64,000 bases of DNA from MedAcidi-G1 sp002294285 (GTDB taxonomy: Bacteria; Actinomycetota; Acidimicrobiia; Acidimicrobiales; MedAcidi-G1), in contig CAXEUY010000001.1 in the NCBI GenBank assembly GCA_963999645.1, forward strand, positions 156,038-220,037. Direction: 5' to 3'. Below are positions 24,626 to 33,707 of the stretch, piece after piece. The stretch's first letter is position 1. The number at the start of each line of letters is the position of its first letter. Made by a program: the position numbers and the translations under genes. The notes under the pieces were generated by a model, which saw nothing but the letters and a program-made list of their open reading frames with translations, was not told the DNA's origin and did not search any database.

Positions 24626-25726
24626 ATGAATGATTTTTCGCAGGAGATTTTACTTCTCCGTCAGCGACTCAATGAAGCAGAAAAATATTTGAAGATCAAT
24701 GAACTCAAAGACCAGAAGGTCATTTTAGAAGAAGAACTGGCTAAACCTGAACTATGGAATGATCAAGACAAAGGCCGTCAAGTTCAAATTGATTTATCGC
24801 GGGTAGTGGAAGACTTAGAACGTTATGTGGCTTTAGAGGAGCAGATAGAAGAAGCTGAGACTTTGATCGAGATGGCGGCTGAAGAGAAAGACGAAAGTCT
24901 TAATGAAGAGATAGAGAGATTGATTGCTGCAGCTGTAACGGACTTCGATTCTCTTGAGGTGCAGAGTCTTCTTTCGGGAGAATATGACATAGAAGACGCG
25001 GTATGTCAGATTCAAGCAGGTGCTGGTGGTACTGACGCTCAAGACTGGGCAGAAATGTTGTTGAGAATGTACACAAGATGGGCTGAAAGTAAAGGTTTAA
25101 AAGTTGAGCTAGATTCAGTGTCACCGGGTACTGAAGCGGGAATCAGTTCTGCTGAATTTATTGTGCGAGGTCGCCACTCTTTCGGATTCTTACAAAGCGA
25201 GCGTGGTGTCCATAGATTGGTAAGGATCTCGCCGTTTAACAAAGAGTCCAAACGGCATACAGCCTTCGCATCTTTTCAGGTAGTGCCTTTTTTTGAAAAG
25301 GTGACTGAGCAGATCGACATTGATGAAACGGAATTACGTATAGATACTTACAGGTCTTCAGGCGCAGGAGGTCAGCATGTTAATGTGACAGATTCTGCAG
25401 TGCGTATCACGCATATCCCAACTGGAATAGTTACATCCTGTCAAAACGAGAGAAGTCAACATCAAAATCGTGACCGCGCCATGCAAATGTTGGCAGCAAA
25501 ACTGCTTGATCTTGAAAGACAACGTCGTGACGAGCAGATTGCCGAGATAAGTGGTGAGCAGTCAAACGTTGATTTTGGAAGTCAAATCCGTTCTTATGTG
25601 TTACATCCTTATCAGATGGTGAAAGATTTACGAACCGATTTTGAAATTGGTGATGTAACGAGAGTGCTTGATGGAGACCTCGATGGCTTTATAGAGTCAT
25701 TTCTTCGTTGGAACAGAGCAAGGTGA
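24626..25726 (+). CDS. prfB: peptide chain release factor 2
   Basis: 366 residues, full length in one frame. The catalytic GGQ is in SSGAGGQHVN, and the RF2 stop-recognition motif SPF appears in RISPFNKES. The gene lacks the programmed +1 frameshift (in-frame TGA near codon 26) that autoregulates RF2 in many bacteria. RF2 terminates at UGA and UAA, so it competes with selenocysteine insertion at the UGA codons at the left of the window. AGGAGA lies upstream of the ATG. A short ORF and then ftsE follow. Confidence 0.95.
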   Translation: MNDFSQEILLLRQRLNEAEKYLKINELKDQKVILEEELAKPELWNDQDKGRQVQIDLSRVVEDLERYVALEEQIEEAETLIEMAAEEKDESLNEEIERLIAAAVTDFDSLEVQSLLSGEYDIEDAVCQIQAGAGGTDAQDWAEMLLRMYTRWAESKGLKVELDSVSPGTEAGISSAEFIVRGRHSFGFLQSERGVHRLVRISPFNKESKRHTAFASFQVVPFFEKVTEQIDIDETELRIDTYRSSGAGGQHVNVTDSAVRITHIPTGIVTSCQNERSQHQNRDRAMQMLAAKLLDLERQRRDEQIAEISGEQSNVDFGSQIRSYVLHPYQMVKDLRTDFEIGDVTRVLDGDLDGFIESFLRWNRAR

Positions 25727-25743
25727 ACGGGAAAGGAGAGGTA

Positions 25744-25815
25744 ATGAAATGTTTTCGTGCCGTCTATCTGCTACTTTCTCCGCGATGCCAAAAGTTATAT
25801 TTACGAGTCATTTGA
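25744..25815 (+). CDS. possible 23-codon leader ORF upstream of ftsE
   Basis: One of the best Shine-Dalgarno sequences in the window (AAAGGAGAGG) sits a few bases before an ATG that opens a 23-codon frame ending TGA. The product is Cys- and Leu-rich with three Arg (MKCFRAVYLLLSPRC, then six more). It could be a regulatory leader peptide or chance. It lies between prfB and ftsE with no other explanation for the strong ribosome site. Confidence 0.3.
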   Translation: MKCFRAVYLLLSPRCQKLYLRVI

Positions 25816-25873
25816 TGATAAAAAGTGATAGTACTTTTCGAATTGACTACAAAAGACGTGACAGGGGGCAATA

Positions 25874-26551
25874 ATGATCCGATTTGAAGCTGTCACTAAA
25901 TCCTATAAAGGTACAGTTGTGGCTCTTAGAGAGGCATCAGCTGAAATACAAAGAGGCGAATTTGTATTTCTTGTCGGTCCTTCAGGTTCAGGAAAGTCGA
26001 CTTTTATCCGCTTGATTAATAGAGAAGAAGTTCCTGATGCGGGAAAAATTTTAGTTGCGGGAAAAGATATTAGTTCGCTCAGTTCTTGGAAAGTGCCCTA
26101 CCTGAGGAGACAAATTGGCTATGTATTTCAGGACTACAAGCTTTTACCGAAAAAAACAGTCATCGAAAATGTTGCTTTTGCCCTGGAAGTAATAGGAAGA
26201 CCAAGGCCAATAATCAAACGTCAAGTTCCCGCTATTTTGGAACTTGTTGGGCTTTCTAAAAAAGCTGATCGTCTTCCGGAAGAGTTGTCCGGCGGTGAGC
26301 AGCAGAGAGTGTCGATCGCTAGAGCTTTTGTTAATAGACCTTTGATTCTTTTAGCTGATGAACCAACTGGAAATTTAGATCCGGCGACATCTGTTGGCAT
26401 TATGAGGCTTTTGGACAGAATAAACCGCAGTGGAACTACTGTTGTAATGGCCACTCATGACCGAGGAATCGTGGACTCGATGAGACGAAGGGTTATAGAG
26501 CTGGACAGGGGAATTCTTGTACGCGATGAATCACGTGGAGTTTACGAATGA
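25874..26551 (+). CDS. ftsE: cell-division ATP-binding protein FtsE
   Basis: 225 residues, a compact ABC ATPase: GPSGSGKST (Walker A), LSGGEQQRVSIARA (signature) and ILLADEPTGNLD (Walker B). Like other FtsE it opens MIRFEAVTKSY and has YVFQDYKLLP. FtsE with FtsX regulates periplasmic peptidoglycan hydrolases at the division site. AGGGGG lies before the ATG; ftsX follows 34 bases later. Confidence 0.95.
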   Translation: MIRFEAVTKSYKGTVVALREASAEIQRGEFVFLVGPSGSGKSTFIRLINREEVPDAGKILVAGKDISSLSSWKVPYLRRQIGYVFQDYKLLPKKTVIENVAFALEVIGRPRPIIKRQVPAILELVGLSKKADRLPEELSGGEQQRVSIARAFVNRPLILLADEPTGNLDPATSVGIMRLLDRINRSGTTVVMATHDRGIVDSMRRRVIELDRGILVRDESRGVYE

Positions 26552-26585
26552 ATATACGTTGCGTTTATGATGAGAGTGCGACTGG

Positions 26586-27482
26586 ATGATTTTTAGATTT
26601 TGGTATTTTATTCGTGAGACGTTTGTAAGTCTTTGGAGGAACCTCAGTTTAACTCTTGCAGCTATCTTGACTGTTGCCATATCCTTGGCACTAGTTGGTT
26701 CATCTTTGCTGATTCGAGAGGGAGCCGATCAGGCTACTGCACAATTTCAAGAAGGTGTTGAATTTATTGTTTTCATGAATGCTGACGCATTAGAAAACCA
26801 AAATGAAGCAATCAGAAAAGTTTTAGATACGAGCCCTGCGATCAAAGAGTATGTTTATGTTGATAAATTCGCTGCGTACGAAGAGTTTCGTGAACTTTTT
26901 GTTGACAAACCCGAACTGGTTGAGAGTGTTACACCCGAGATAATGCCTCCCTCTTATCGGATTGTTCCAAGTGACCCTGATGCTGACAATGTTACGGAAT
27001 TAGCTAGACAGTTTTCTGAACAACCTGGTGTTAAAGAGGTAGCAACAGCGACAGAAGCCATTAGGCAAATAGAGGATTTTTCTACAAGAGTGAGTCAGGC
27101 TCTACTGGTAGCGGCAATAGTTCTGGTAGCCGTTTCAGCTGTACTGATATTAAATACTGTTTTCACTGCTATATCTGGCCGGAAAACTGAAATAGAGGTC
27201 ATGAAGTTGGTTGGTGCTACAAATTGGTTTATAAGGATTCCATTTATGCTTGAAGGGACCATACATGGCCTCATGGGAGCTGGACTTGCGGTTCCGGCTC
27301 TATTCGTAGTTGACAGTAAAGTTCTTGCTTATTTTCAGGAGTCTGAGGCAGTGCCTCTATTTAGGGGATTTGCGGTTCCAGATGGTTTCGTATGGAGCAC
27401 AAGTATCTGGATACTAGTGATTGGAGCAGCGATCGGCATGATCGGTTCAGCTTTTGCTGTGACCAGATACTTGGATGTCTGA
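26586..27482 (+). CDS. ftsX: cell-division protein FtsX
   Basis: 298 residues. An N-terminal transmembrane segment (AAILTVAISLALVGSSLL) is followed by a large extracytoplasmic loop, then three more transmembrane helices with the FtsX/MacB-type ISGRKTEIEVMKLVGAT motif. It is the membrane partner of FtsE and passes the ATPase signal to cell-wall hydrolases. Three bases separate its stop from the TTG of the Rieske gene. Confidence 0.93.
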   Translation: MIFRFWYFIRETFVSLWRNLSLTLAAILTVAISLALVGSSLLIREGADQATAQFQEGVEFIVFMNADALENQNEAIRKVLDTSPAIKEYVYVDKFAAYEEFRELFVDKPELVESVTPEIMPPSYRIVPSDPDADNVTELARQFSEQPGVKEVATATEAIRQIEDFSTRVSQALLVAAIVLVAVSAVLILNTVFTAISGRKTEIEVMKLVGATNWFIRIPFMLEGTIHGLMGAGLAVPALFVVDSKVLAYFQESEAVPLFRGFAVPDGFVWSTSIWILVIGAAIGMIGSAFAVTRYLDV

Positions 27483-27485
27483 CTT

Positions 27486-27842
27486 TTGGGTAACAACAAT
27501 AGTTTTTTAAATTCCAACTTAAATCCACCTGAGCGTGGTCAAATAATCGACACCTCTATAAATGGCAGGGACCTGATCGTTTGGAGAACTGAGAATGGAG
27601 TGTTGTGCACAATGGAAGCAAGGTGTCCCCATCAATGGACACACTTGGCATCCGAAGGTGTAGTTGATGGTGAAGAGATAATTTGCATGACACATTTCTG
27701 GCGCTTCTCGACACTGGGAGAAGGATGCAAGTTAAATGTAAAAGGTAGACGTGACCCGAAAGGGGACATCGAAGTATTTCCATGTTATGAGAAAGAAGGC
27801 AAAATCTGGATTGCTTTGGAAGGTGAGGACAACAGTGAGTGA
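27486..27842 (+). CDS. Rieske [2Fe-2S] protein
   Basis: 118 residues from a TTG three bases after ftsX. The Rieske cluster ligands are Cys47-Pro-His49 and Cys67-Met-Thr-His70, and RGQIIDTSINGRDLIVW is the usual N-terminal strand region. There is no membrane segment and no oxygenase domain, so it is a stand-alone Rieske ferredoxin-type protein. It overlaps the next gene by eight bases, indicating a functional pair with the methyltransferase. Partner and role are unknown. Confidence 0.85.
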   Translation: MGNNNSFLNSNLNPPERGQIIDTSINGRDLIVWRTENGVLCTMEARCPHQWTHLASEGVVDGEEIICMTHFWRFSTLGEGCKLNVKGRRDPKGDIEVFPCYEKEGKIWIALEGEDNSE

Positions 27843-28896
27843 AAATTTAGATTTGGAAAAATTACAAAAATACGCCTTGAACACTTGGTTGTTCAAACAA
27901 GGAGAAATGGTCTCGTTGATGATACATCTCGGTTATCGTTTAGGCCTTTATAGAGCTATGGATGGCCAAGGCATGATCTCGGCTAAAGAACTGTCTGAAG
28001 TCTCAGGCTGTCATGAAAGATGGATTTTGGAGTGGCTAAGGTGTAATGCAGCCGCGGGTCTAATAAAAACTTCCGACGGCGTTAGTTTTGAGCTAGAAGC
28101 AGAAGGTGCAGCGGTTCTTTCTAAAGCGGACGAACCTACTTATGCCGCTGCAGTTTTTGCGAATATTAAGCCTATTGAAGTCATTGATGGAATCGCTGAA
28201 GCATTTAAAACCGGAATCGGTTTAAGTTATGACGGACAAGGAGAGGGTTCAGAGCACGCAGTGGAAGCTATGTGTGGTCCCATGTCTAAAGCATTGCTAG
28301 TTTCTCAGGTCCTGCCTCTGTTGGATGGTGTGGCGAACAAGATGAAAAAAGGAGCGAAAGTTCTGGATGTAGGTTGTGGAACTGGACTTGCTATAGAACT
28401 TTTAGCTGAAGCCTTTCCTGAGTCTTTTTTTGTTGGTTATGATCCTTCTAGTAGGGCTATAGAAGCCGCTAAACAAAGATTTTCAGAATTTGAAAACGTT
28501 GAGCTATTTAATCTTGGGGCAGAGGAGATTCCTGATTCGGGAGACGTGGATTTCGCAATGACGTTGGACTGCCTTCATGACATGCCAAGACCTGACTTGG
28601 CCCTTAAAGCTATTTGGGGTGCATTGAAAAAGGACGGAACTCTTTTAGTGAAAGAAATCAAATCTTCTGCTGTATGGGATGACAATTTGAGAAACCCAGT
28701 TCTCGCATTGATGTACGCAACTTCGATAACTACGTGTTTGTCATCAGCAATGTCTGATAAAGACACTTTAGGTTTGGGTACTTTAGGTTTGAATCCAGAT
28801 TTGTTATCAGAGATGACCAGAGAGGCAGGATTTACCTCTTTTCAGCAACACAAGGTCGATGATCCAACGAATCTATATTACGAAGTTCGTCCTTGA
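27835..28896 (+). CDS. class I SAM-dependent methyltransferase with N-terminal winged helix
   Basis: 353 residues from a GTG inside the end of the Rieske gene. An N-terminal winged-helix/dimerisation region (residues about 15-90, SAKELSEVSGCHERWILEWLR) precedes a Rossmann methyltransferase domain with VLDVGCGTGLAIEL (SAM loop) near residue 180 and an acidic loop near 205. The architecture resembles actinobacterial Rv2258c-like methyltransferases. The substrate is unknown. Tight linkage to a Rieske protein suggests modification of a redox metabolite; that is inference. Confidence 0.85.
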   Translation: MSENLDLEKLQKYALNTWLFKQGEMVSLMIHLGYRLGLYRAMDGQGMISAKELSEVSGCHERWILEWLRCNAAAGLIKTSDGVSFELEAEGAAVLSKADEPTYAAAVFANIKPIEVIDGIAEAFKTGIGLSYDGQGEGSEHAVEAMCGPMSKALLVSQVLPLLDGVANKMKKGAKVLDVGCGTGLAIELLAEAFPESFFVGYDPSSRAIEAAKQRFSEFENVELFNLGAEEIPDSGDVDFAMTLDCLHDMPRPDLALKAIWGALKKDGTLLVKEIKSSAVWDDNLRNPVLALMYATSITTCLSSAMSDKDTLGLGTLGLNPDLLSEMTREAGFTSFQQHKVDDPTNLYYEVRP

Positions 28897-30684
28897 TTAT
28901 TCACGATAGATGCTCTCCGAGTGGTCAGTTGAAATGATGCAGCCGTATTGATTTCTCAGTTCGGTTTCCTTATTTAGAACACAGGGAAACTTGTATTCCA
29001 TCTTTTGTATGGATGAAGGCATTGTTGGTTTATAGGAGTGGAAAGACCCTAGCGGCAAACCAGGGGTATCTACTGATTCCAGATTAGAAAGCGTTTCATG
29101 TATTTTTCTTCGACTGGGATTGATTCCAGAATCGTAAAGAGCGCGAGCTATGTATCGTAAAACTGAACAAACCCTCAAAATCGTTTTGGTTCTTCGGTAG
29201 TCAATGGTGTGTTGATCAAGGTTGGAGATACGTGAATACTCGGTAAGACACATATCTTCGAAGTCAGAAAAAACACCGTCATTCACTCTCTGGTCCTCTA
29301 CATATGGATGAGAGATAATTAGGGATCCATTGTAGTAATTAGCGACTTCCGCTCCTCCGTAGTTGAAGATATGGTTCGTTGAGATTTCATCATCTTGCTG
29401 GTTAAAACCGGATTGTATTATCTGAGGCTTAGGTAGATCATTTTGAATCATCTGAGTCAACAGTTCAGGAAGTGAGATCGGATTAAGTAAAGGAAAAAGC
29501 ACATCTGGTGGTTTTTCGGTCAAACCCTCAATGGTTTTTTCTATACCGGCATTACAAAAGATGCCGCCTTCGCAGCTAAGTAGATACACAGAGGGGTTGT
29601 AATTGAGCTTTCTGAGAGTTTCCACAAGTCCAGTAAAAACCGATTCAAATTCCTCCAAAGTGTCGTCAGCGACTATGGCAATTGATTTATCTGATAAGAG
29701 GTTATTTTCTTCAGAAAAATCTAACATTAGAGAGAAAGCTTGCTCTGCAGAGAAGTTATCAAGAAGAAGCCGACCATCTGAATTGCCAAAATATTTGGAC
29801 GGTAAGACTTTTGATGAAATTAGAGCTGTTTTATTTTCATCAACTACACATTTTTCTAATGAACCGGAGAATCCTGAAATATCGACAACTATCACTGCAG
29901 GGATTTCTTTAGTTGCGTCAAGACAGGCGATATTACCCAGAGTCGAAGTGTCAATTTCTGAGACTTGGATTGGGTAAGTGAGCACTTCTCTAAGATCGAT
30001 TTTTCTTCCGTGGAAACCTCCACAATCTTCATTAAGAATTTTGACGAAAGAAGAAAATATCTCTGATAAGTCACCACGGAAATCTTCGAAACCATGTATC
30101 GCTAGTTCACTGTTATCTGTACGTATGTAGGAGATGATTATTGAATCTTCGGTTATTCCTCGACCAGTTGCTTGAGGTCCTATTCCAGTTTGTATTTCTT
30201 CTCCGATTCGAATCTCCTGGCCTACAAAAATTAAATTAGGATTTGCGATTTCGTTCATTTCGAGTATTTCTTCGAGTGTCAAGTCGTGCCGAGACGCAAT
30301 TATTGCGAGAGATTCACCTTTTTTGACCTGCACAGTAGCCGGAAGTATTTCCTCTTTAATCGGTGAGTAAATTCTGCAAAATTCTTCTATGGATTGGAAG
30401 GGGTGACCTCGATCGATTCGAAGAGATTGCTCAGAGAAATCTATTGAGAATTCCCAAGTGTTCTTTTGAATCTCGGACAACTCAAGGGTTTCTTCTTTAA
30501 AGGCTTCTGTCTGATAATTATCGTCATATGTTTTGGAATCTGAGACCGGTTGAGAAGTTGAGACAATCGAATTGTTTTTCAGTATTTCCGAATCAACTAT
30601 TTCCATTTCCTGAGTGCTTTCAGTGGAACATGCAGAGGCTATTAAAGCTATTAAGAGAGCGAACTTAATATATCTACTTCGCAT
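28897..30684 (-). CDS. lipoprotein with LysM domain and periplasmic ligand-binding domain
   Basis: 595 residues from the ATG at 30684, which has AGGAG eight bases upstream. A lipoprotein signal peptide ends ALIASAC, the Cys being the lipidation site. After a linker comes a LysM domain (KKGESLAIIASRHDLTLEEI, NPNLIFVGQEI), then a type I periplasmic-binding (leucine-binding-like) domain from about residue 170 with SIAIVADDT and LLSCEGG. LysM would bind peptidoglycan and the second domain a small ligand. The gene is divergent from the membrane protein at 30846. Joining these two domains in one lipoprotein is uncommon. Confidence 0.8.
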   Translation of the reverse strand: MRSRYIKFALLIALIASACSTESTQEMEIVDSEILKNNSIVSTSQPVSDSKTYDDNYQTEAFKEETLELSEIQKNTWEFSIDFSEQSLRIDRGHPFQSIEEFCRIYSPIKEEILPATVQVKKGESLAIIASRHDLTLEEILEMNEIANPNLIFVGQEIRIGEEIQTGIGPQATGRGITEDSIIISYIRTDNSELAIHGFEDFRGDLSEIFSSFVKILNEDCGGFHGRKIDLREVLTYPIQVSEIDTSTLGNIACLDATKEIPAVIVVDISGFSGSLEKCVVDENKTALISSKVLPSKYFGNSDGRLLLDNFSAEQAFSLMLDFSEENNLLSDKSIAIVADDTLEEFESVFTGLVETLRKLNYNPSVYLLSCEGGIFCNAGIEKTIEGLTEKPPDVLFPLLNPISLPELLTQMIQNDLPKPQIIQSGFNQQDDEISTNHIFNYGGAEVANYYNGSLIISHPYVEDQRVNDGVFSDFEDMCLTEYSRISNLDQHTIDYRRTKTILRVCSVLRYIARALYDSGINPSRRKIHETLSNLESVDTPGLPLGSFHSYKPTMPSSIQKMEYKFPCVLNKETELRNQYGCIISTDHSESIYRE

Positions 30685-30822
30685 GAGTTGATCTCCTGAA
30701 ACCATTAAAACACCGACCGCGAGATGAGACTAGTGTCTAGCATCGTGTTTTAAGCGTCAAGTTTAGAATTGTGAATAAAAAATTGAAAGTGAACCAGTTG
30801 GCAAGTATCTATTGCGTATTCT

Positions 30823-30838
30823 CTTGGTAGGTACCAAG
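30823..30838. promoter_or_regulatory. perfect palindrome at the start of the 30846 gene
   Basis: CTTGGTAGGTACCAAG reads as two perfect 7-bp arms around GG and touches the ribosome site AAGGA. It lies seven bases before the ATG at 30846, in the divergent intergenic region. It could be an operator, or an mRNA hairpin masking the ribosome site. Confidence 0.45.
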
Positions 30839-30845
30839 GAAAAAA

Positions 30846-32126
30846 ATGGACGAAGAAGATAGCGAAAATAACGTAGACGCAGAGACCTTAGACAAGAGTG
30901 TCGAAGAAGTAGAGAGCGAGAGTAGAAACGAGTTGGAACTTTCTGACGAGAAAACACGCGCCAGAAGACAAACTTTTTTTAAAACACAAAATCAATCTAA
31001 ATCTCCGGTAGCTGCGTATCAAGTTACACCTGGTGGTAAATGGTCTACGGAAGAAGCTGATGAGGAAATACTGAAATTTTTGAAACGTTTGGCTGGAGAG
31101 CGAGATTTGATTGATAGCACTGATCCGATTGATTTTGCGAAGGAAAATGATCTTTTATTGCTTTTCGGGCCTGATGAAGAAGAAGAATTTGCTCGACTAG
31201 CTTTACGTTTCCCAGAAGAAACCATTGAGAGTTGGGCGACTCTTTTGAGTGGAGGTAACCGGTCGGAAGCTTTTGGACCGAGGTCGCGAGCAGAAAGACG
31301 TAGTGAAGCTGCAATTGCTTCAGAACTGCAGAGCGCGGTGCTTAGACGCTCAATAACTGCGGCAATAGGTATTGCTTTGGTTTTGGTCATTTTTTTCTCG
31401 TTAAAAGCGCTAACAGGTGGTTCTGAAGATGAAAGTGGTTTAGGTCTAAGGTTTTCTGCAGTTACTTCTACACAAACAGGCGAACAGTCGAAAAATTTTC
31501 TGGCCTTTTCAAACCCTGTCGCGGAACCTGCCTTGGTGGCAGTAGCAGATCGAGTGGTCGCAGTTAGAGATGGACAGGGATCACTTATGGATCGTATTGA
31601 AGTTGATGTCGGTGAAGGAGTTCTTCCGATACCTCCAGGTGTTTTGACTGCTACGGTTTTTCAGTACCGAGAAGGACAGATTGCCTTAGTTGGTCCTGTT
31701 GGTTGGGTCGCTGAATCCTGCACAATGGTTTCAGTTACAACAAAGGATCTGAGGCCCTTAGATGTGGTTTATTATGCTGGGTCAAATGCCACTTGTCCCG
31801 TTCAGTTCCAGATGACTAAAACGCAACCTACATGTATAGGTGATTCAGCTCTTATACTGCCCATTTCTATCCCACAGAGAGACAATCCACAAAAACTGCC
31901 TGAAGGAGGAGTCGGATGGGCTGAAAAAGTTCGGTTTGGTCTTGAAAGCTCTGAAGCAGATTTGAATGGGTGGGAAGTGCTCTCGGTAAGAGGGACAATC
32001 GAAGTTCCGGAAGGTGTCGAAAACGTCGTCATACCAAAATTTGGTGGCGCATCAGGCGACACACTGCAAATTGATTTGGGTATGAGTTCTGCTGGTCAAT
32101 CAGCGGGGTCGTGCGTAATTGAATAG
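30846..32126 (+). CDS. single-pass membrane protein, unknown function
   Basis: 426 residues. The first 55 are very acidic (DEEDSENN, VEEVESESRNE) and presumably cytoplasmic. A folded region with EEILKFLKRLAGERDLID follows, then one transmembrane helix near residue 175 (SITAAIGIALVLVIFFSL) and an exported domain with several Cys and a beta-rich look (residues 200-426). The exported part contains VTTKDLRPLDVVYY and two Cys pairs that could form disulfides. I recognise no family. Its last codons overlap the start of the DUF2079-type gene, so the two are probably co-translated. The N-terminal TPGGKW and EEADEE resemble nothing I know. Confidence 0.75.
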   Translation: MDEEDSENNVDAETLDKSVEEVESESRNELELSDEKTRARRQTFFKTQNQSKSPVAAYQVTPGGKWSTEEADEEILKFLKRLAGERDLIDSTDPIDFAKENDLLLLFGPDEEEEFARLALRFPEETIESWATLLSGGNRSEAFGPRSRAERRSEAAIASELQSAVLRRSITAAIGIALVLVIFFSLKALTGGSEDESGLGLRFSAVTSTQTGEQSKNFLAFSNPVAEPALVAVADRVVAVRDGQGSLMDRIEVDVGEGVLPIPPGVLTATVFQYREGQIALVGPVGWVAESCTMVSVTTKDLRPLDVVYYAGSNATCPVQFQMTKTQPTCIGDSALILPISIPQRDNPQKLPEGGVGWAEKVRFGLESSEADLNGWEVLSVRGTIEVPEGVENVVIPKFGGASGDTLQIDLGMSSAGQSAGSCVIE

Positions 32127-33687
32127 TAAAAAGCCTTTTTTTGACGAAACCGCGATGTTTGGAGTTAAAAGTTTTGAAAGAACTGGCGAACAAGTAACTT
32201 CAACACTGATAGCTCTTCGTAGAAAAGCTGATATAGCAATTCTTCGCCTTCAGGCTCATTTCGATTCTCCACTAGCAGATCGTCTAATTCCTTGGTTGGG
32301 GGCATTCCTACTCAGTTTGTCCCTAACGCTTTTGTCGCTAGCACGATTCAGAGATTTAAGCTTTAGTGAACAAATCGGGTACTACATACAAGCTTCACAC
32401 CTTTTGGAACTGGGTGAGTCGCCAGAAGTAAATCAATTAGGTATGAATATTTTTGCTGTTCAAGCGTCTTGGTTATTTTGGCCGATAGCTCTAATTGCGA
32501 GAGTTTTTCCTTCAGGAGAGTTCATGCTGGTGATTCAGGCAATCGCGTTAGGGTTAGGTGTGGTTCCTATATGGCGGATCGCTAGAGGTCCTGCCAATCT
32601 AAGAACCGGAGGTGCAGCAGCTCTGGTATTTGCTTATTCTTTGCATCCTTCTATCCATAATTTGAATCTCGCTGGCTTTTATCCCGAGTCATTTGCCATA
32701 CCTGCTTTACTCGCCGCATATTTGGCCGGACACCGGGATAAGTGGTTGGTGAGTTCAGGATTTATATTTTTAGTCCTAATATCACGTGCAGATCTAGGAT
32801 TGGCCGTACTGGCCCTTGGAATAGTTTTTGCTTTCGAGAATAAAAAAATTGCTGGAAGGATTCTAATTTCTCTAGGTTTTGTGTGGTTTTCGGTAATGGC
32901 ATTTTGGATCCAGCCTTTAATTGGAACAGGTTCTTATCCTCATATTGCAGCGTTTAAACATTTTGGAGATGGTTCTTTGGATGTGATTTTCGGAATTTTC
33001 TCGGATCCTTTCGGCCTTCTAAAAGAACTTTTAGTCAGAGATAATTTTGAGCAATTAATTTTGATTGTTGCTCCTGTTCTATTTCTTCCATTAATTCATC
33101 TTCGATATGTGATGCCAGTTGTCCCACTGTTAATTTTTTACCTTGTAGCAGACGTTCCTATAGGGCCTTTAGGAAATCCTCAACAAGACGTAGCTGTGTT
33201 AGTTATGGTTTTCATCGCAGCTGCTTATGCTTTAAACAAAATCGGCACCTCAGGCGTCAGTAGGGTACTCGTAGGTCGGCGAATATTGACTGTCTTGTTG
33301 CTGACCGCAACTGTTTTTTTTATCCGTGATTCCGCTTCCTCTCCTTTCGAGAAGCCTTGGGAATGGGGAAGAAGAGATGAAGTTGATATAGCAAGAATTA
33401 CCTCAGCCTTTTGGCTGGGTGATGATGCAAGTGTTATGGCCCCAGCAAATCTGTACCCAGAAATAGCTAATCGTAAAAACGCTTTTGTTCTTGAAAACAC
33501 TGATTATGTTTCACCTGACCCAGAACAGTTGAAAAACATAGATGCAGTGATCTTTGATACGAATATTACAAACTGGCTTGCTGACGAATATATTGCTTAT
33601 TCTGAAAAAATGAGTGAGCTCGGTTTCGTTAAACGCTTCGAATCTAAAGGTGTGCAAACCTGGATTCGCAAACCGGGTTCAAGCTAG
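32119..33687 (+). CDS. DUF2079-like multipass membrane protein
   Basis: 522 residues from a TTG that overlaps the previous gene by eight bases. About nine or ten hydrophobic helices and the segment DLSFSEQIGYYIQASHLLELGE resemble the DUF2079 family of predicted polyprenyl-linked glycosyltransferase-like membrane proteins. The long loops contain HPSIHNLNLAGFYPESFAIP and ISRADLGL, typical of that family. No known substrate. It is co-operonic with the single-pass protein, so the two may form an envelope complex. Confidence 0.8.
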   Translation: MNSKKPFFDETAMFGVKSFERTGEQVTSTLIALRRKADIAILRLQAHFDSPLADRLIPWLGAFLLSLSLTLLSLARFRDLSFSEQIGYYIQASHLLELGESPEVNQLGMNIFAVQASWLFWPIALIARVFPSGEFMLVIQAIALGLGVVPIWRIARGPANLRTGGAAALVFAYSLHPSIHNLNLAGFYPESFAIPALLAAYLAGHRDKWLVSSGFIFLVLISRADLGLAVLALGIVFAFENKKIAGRILISLGFVWFSVMAFWIQPLIGTGSYPHIAAFKHFGDGSLDVIFGIFSDPFGLLKELLVRDNFEQLILIVAPVLFLPLIHLRYVMPVVPLLIFYLVADVPIGPLGNPQQDVAVLVMVFIAAAYALNKIGTSGVSRVLVGRRILTVLLLTATVFFIRDSASSPFEKPWEWGRRDEVDIARITSAFWLGDDASVMAPANLYPEIANRKNAFVLENTDYVSPDPEQLKNIDAVIFDTNITNWLADEYIAYSEKMSELGFVKRFESKGVQTWIRKPGSS

Positions 33688-33707
33688 TATCTGAAGTTTC
33701 ACGAACC

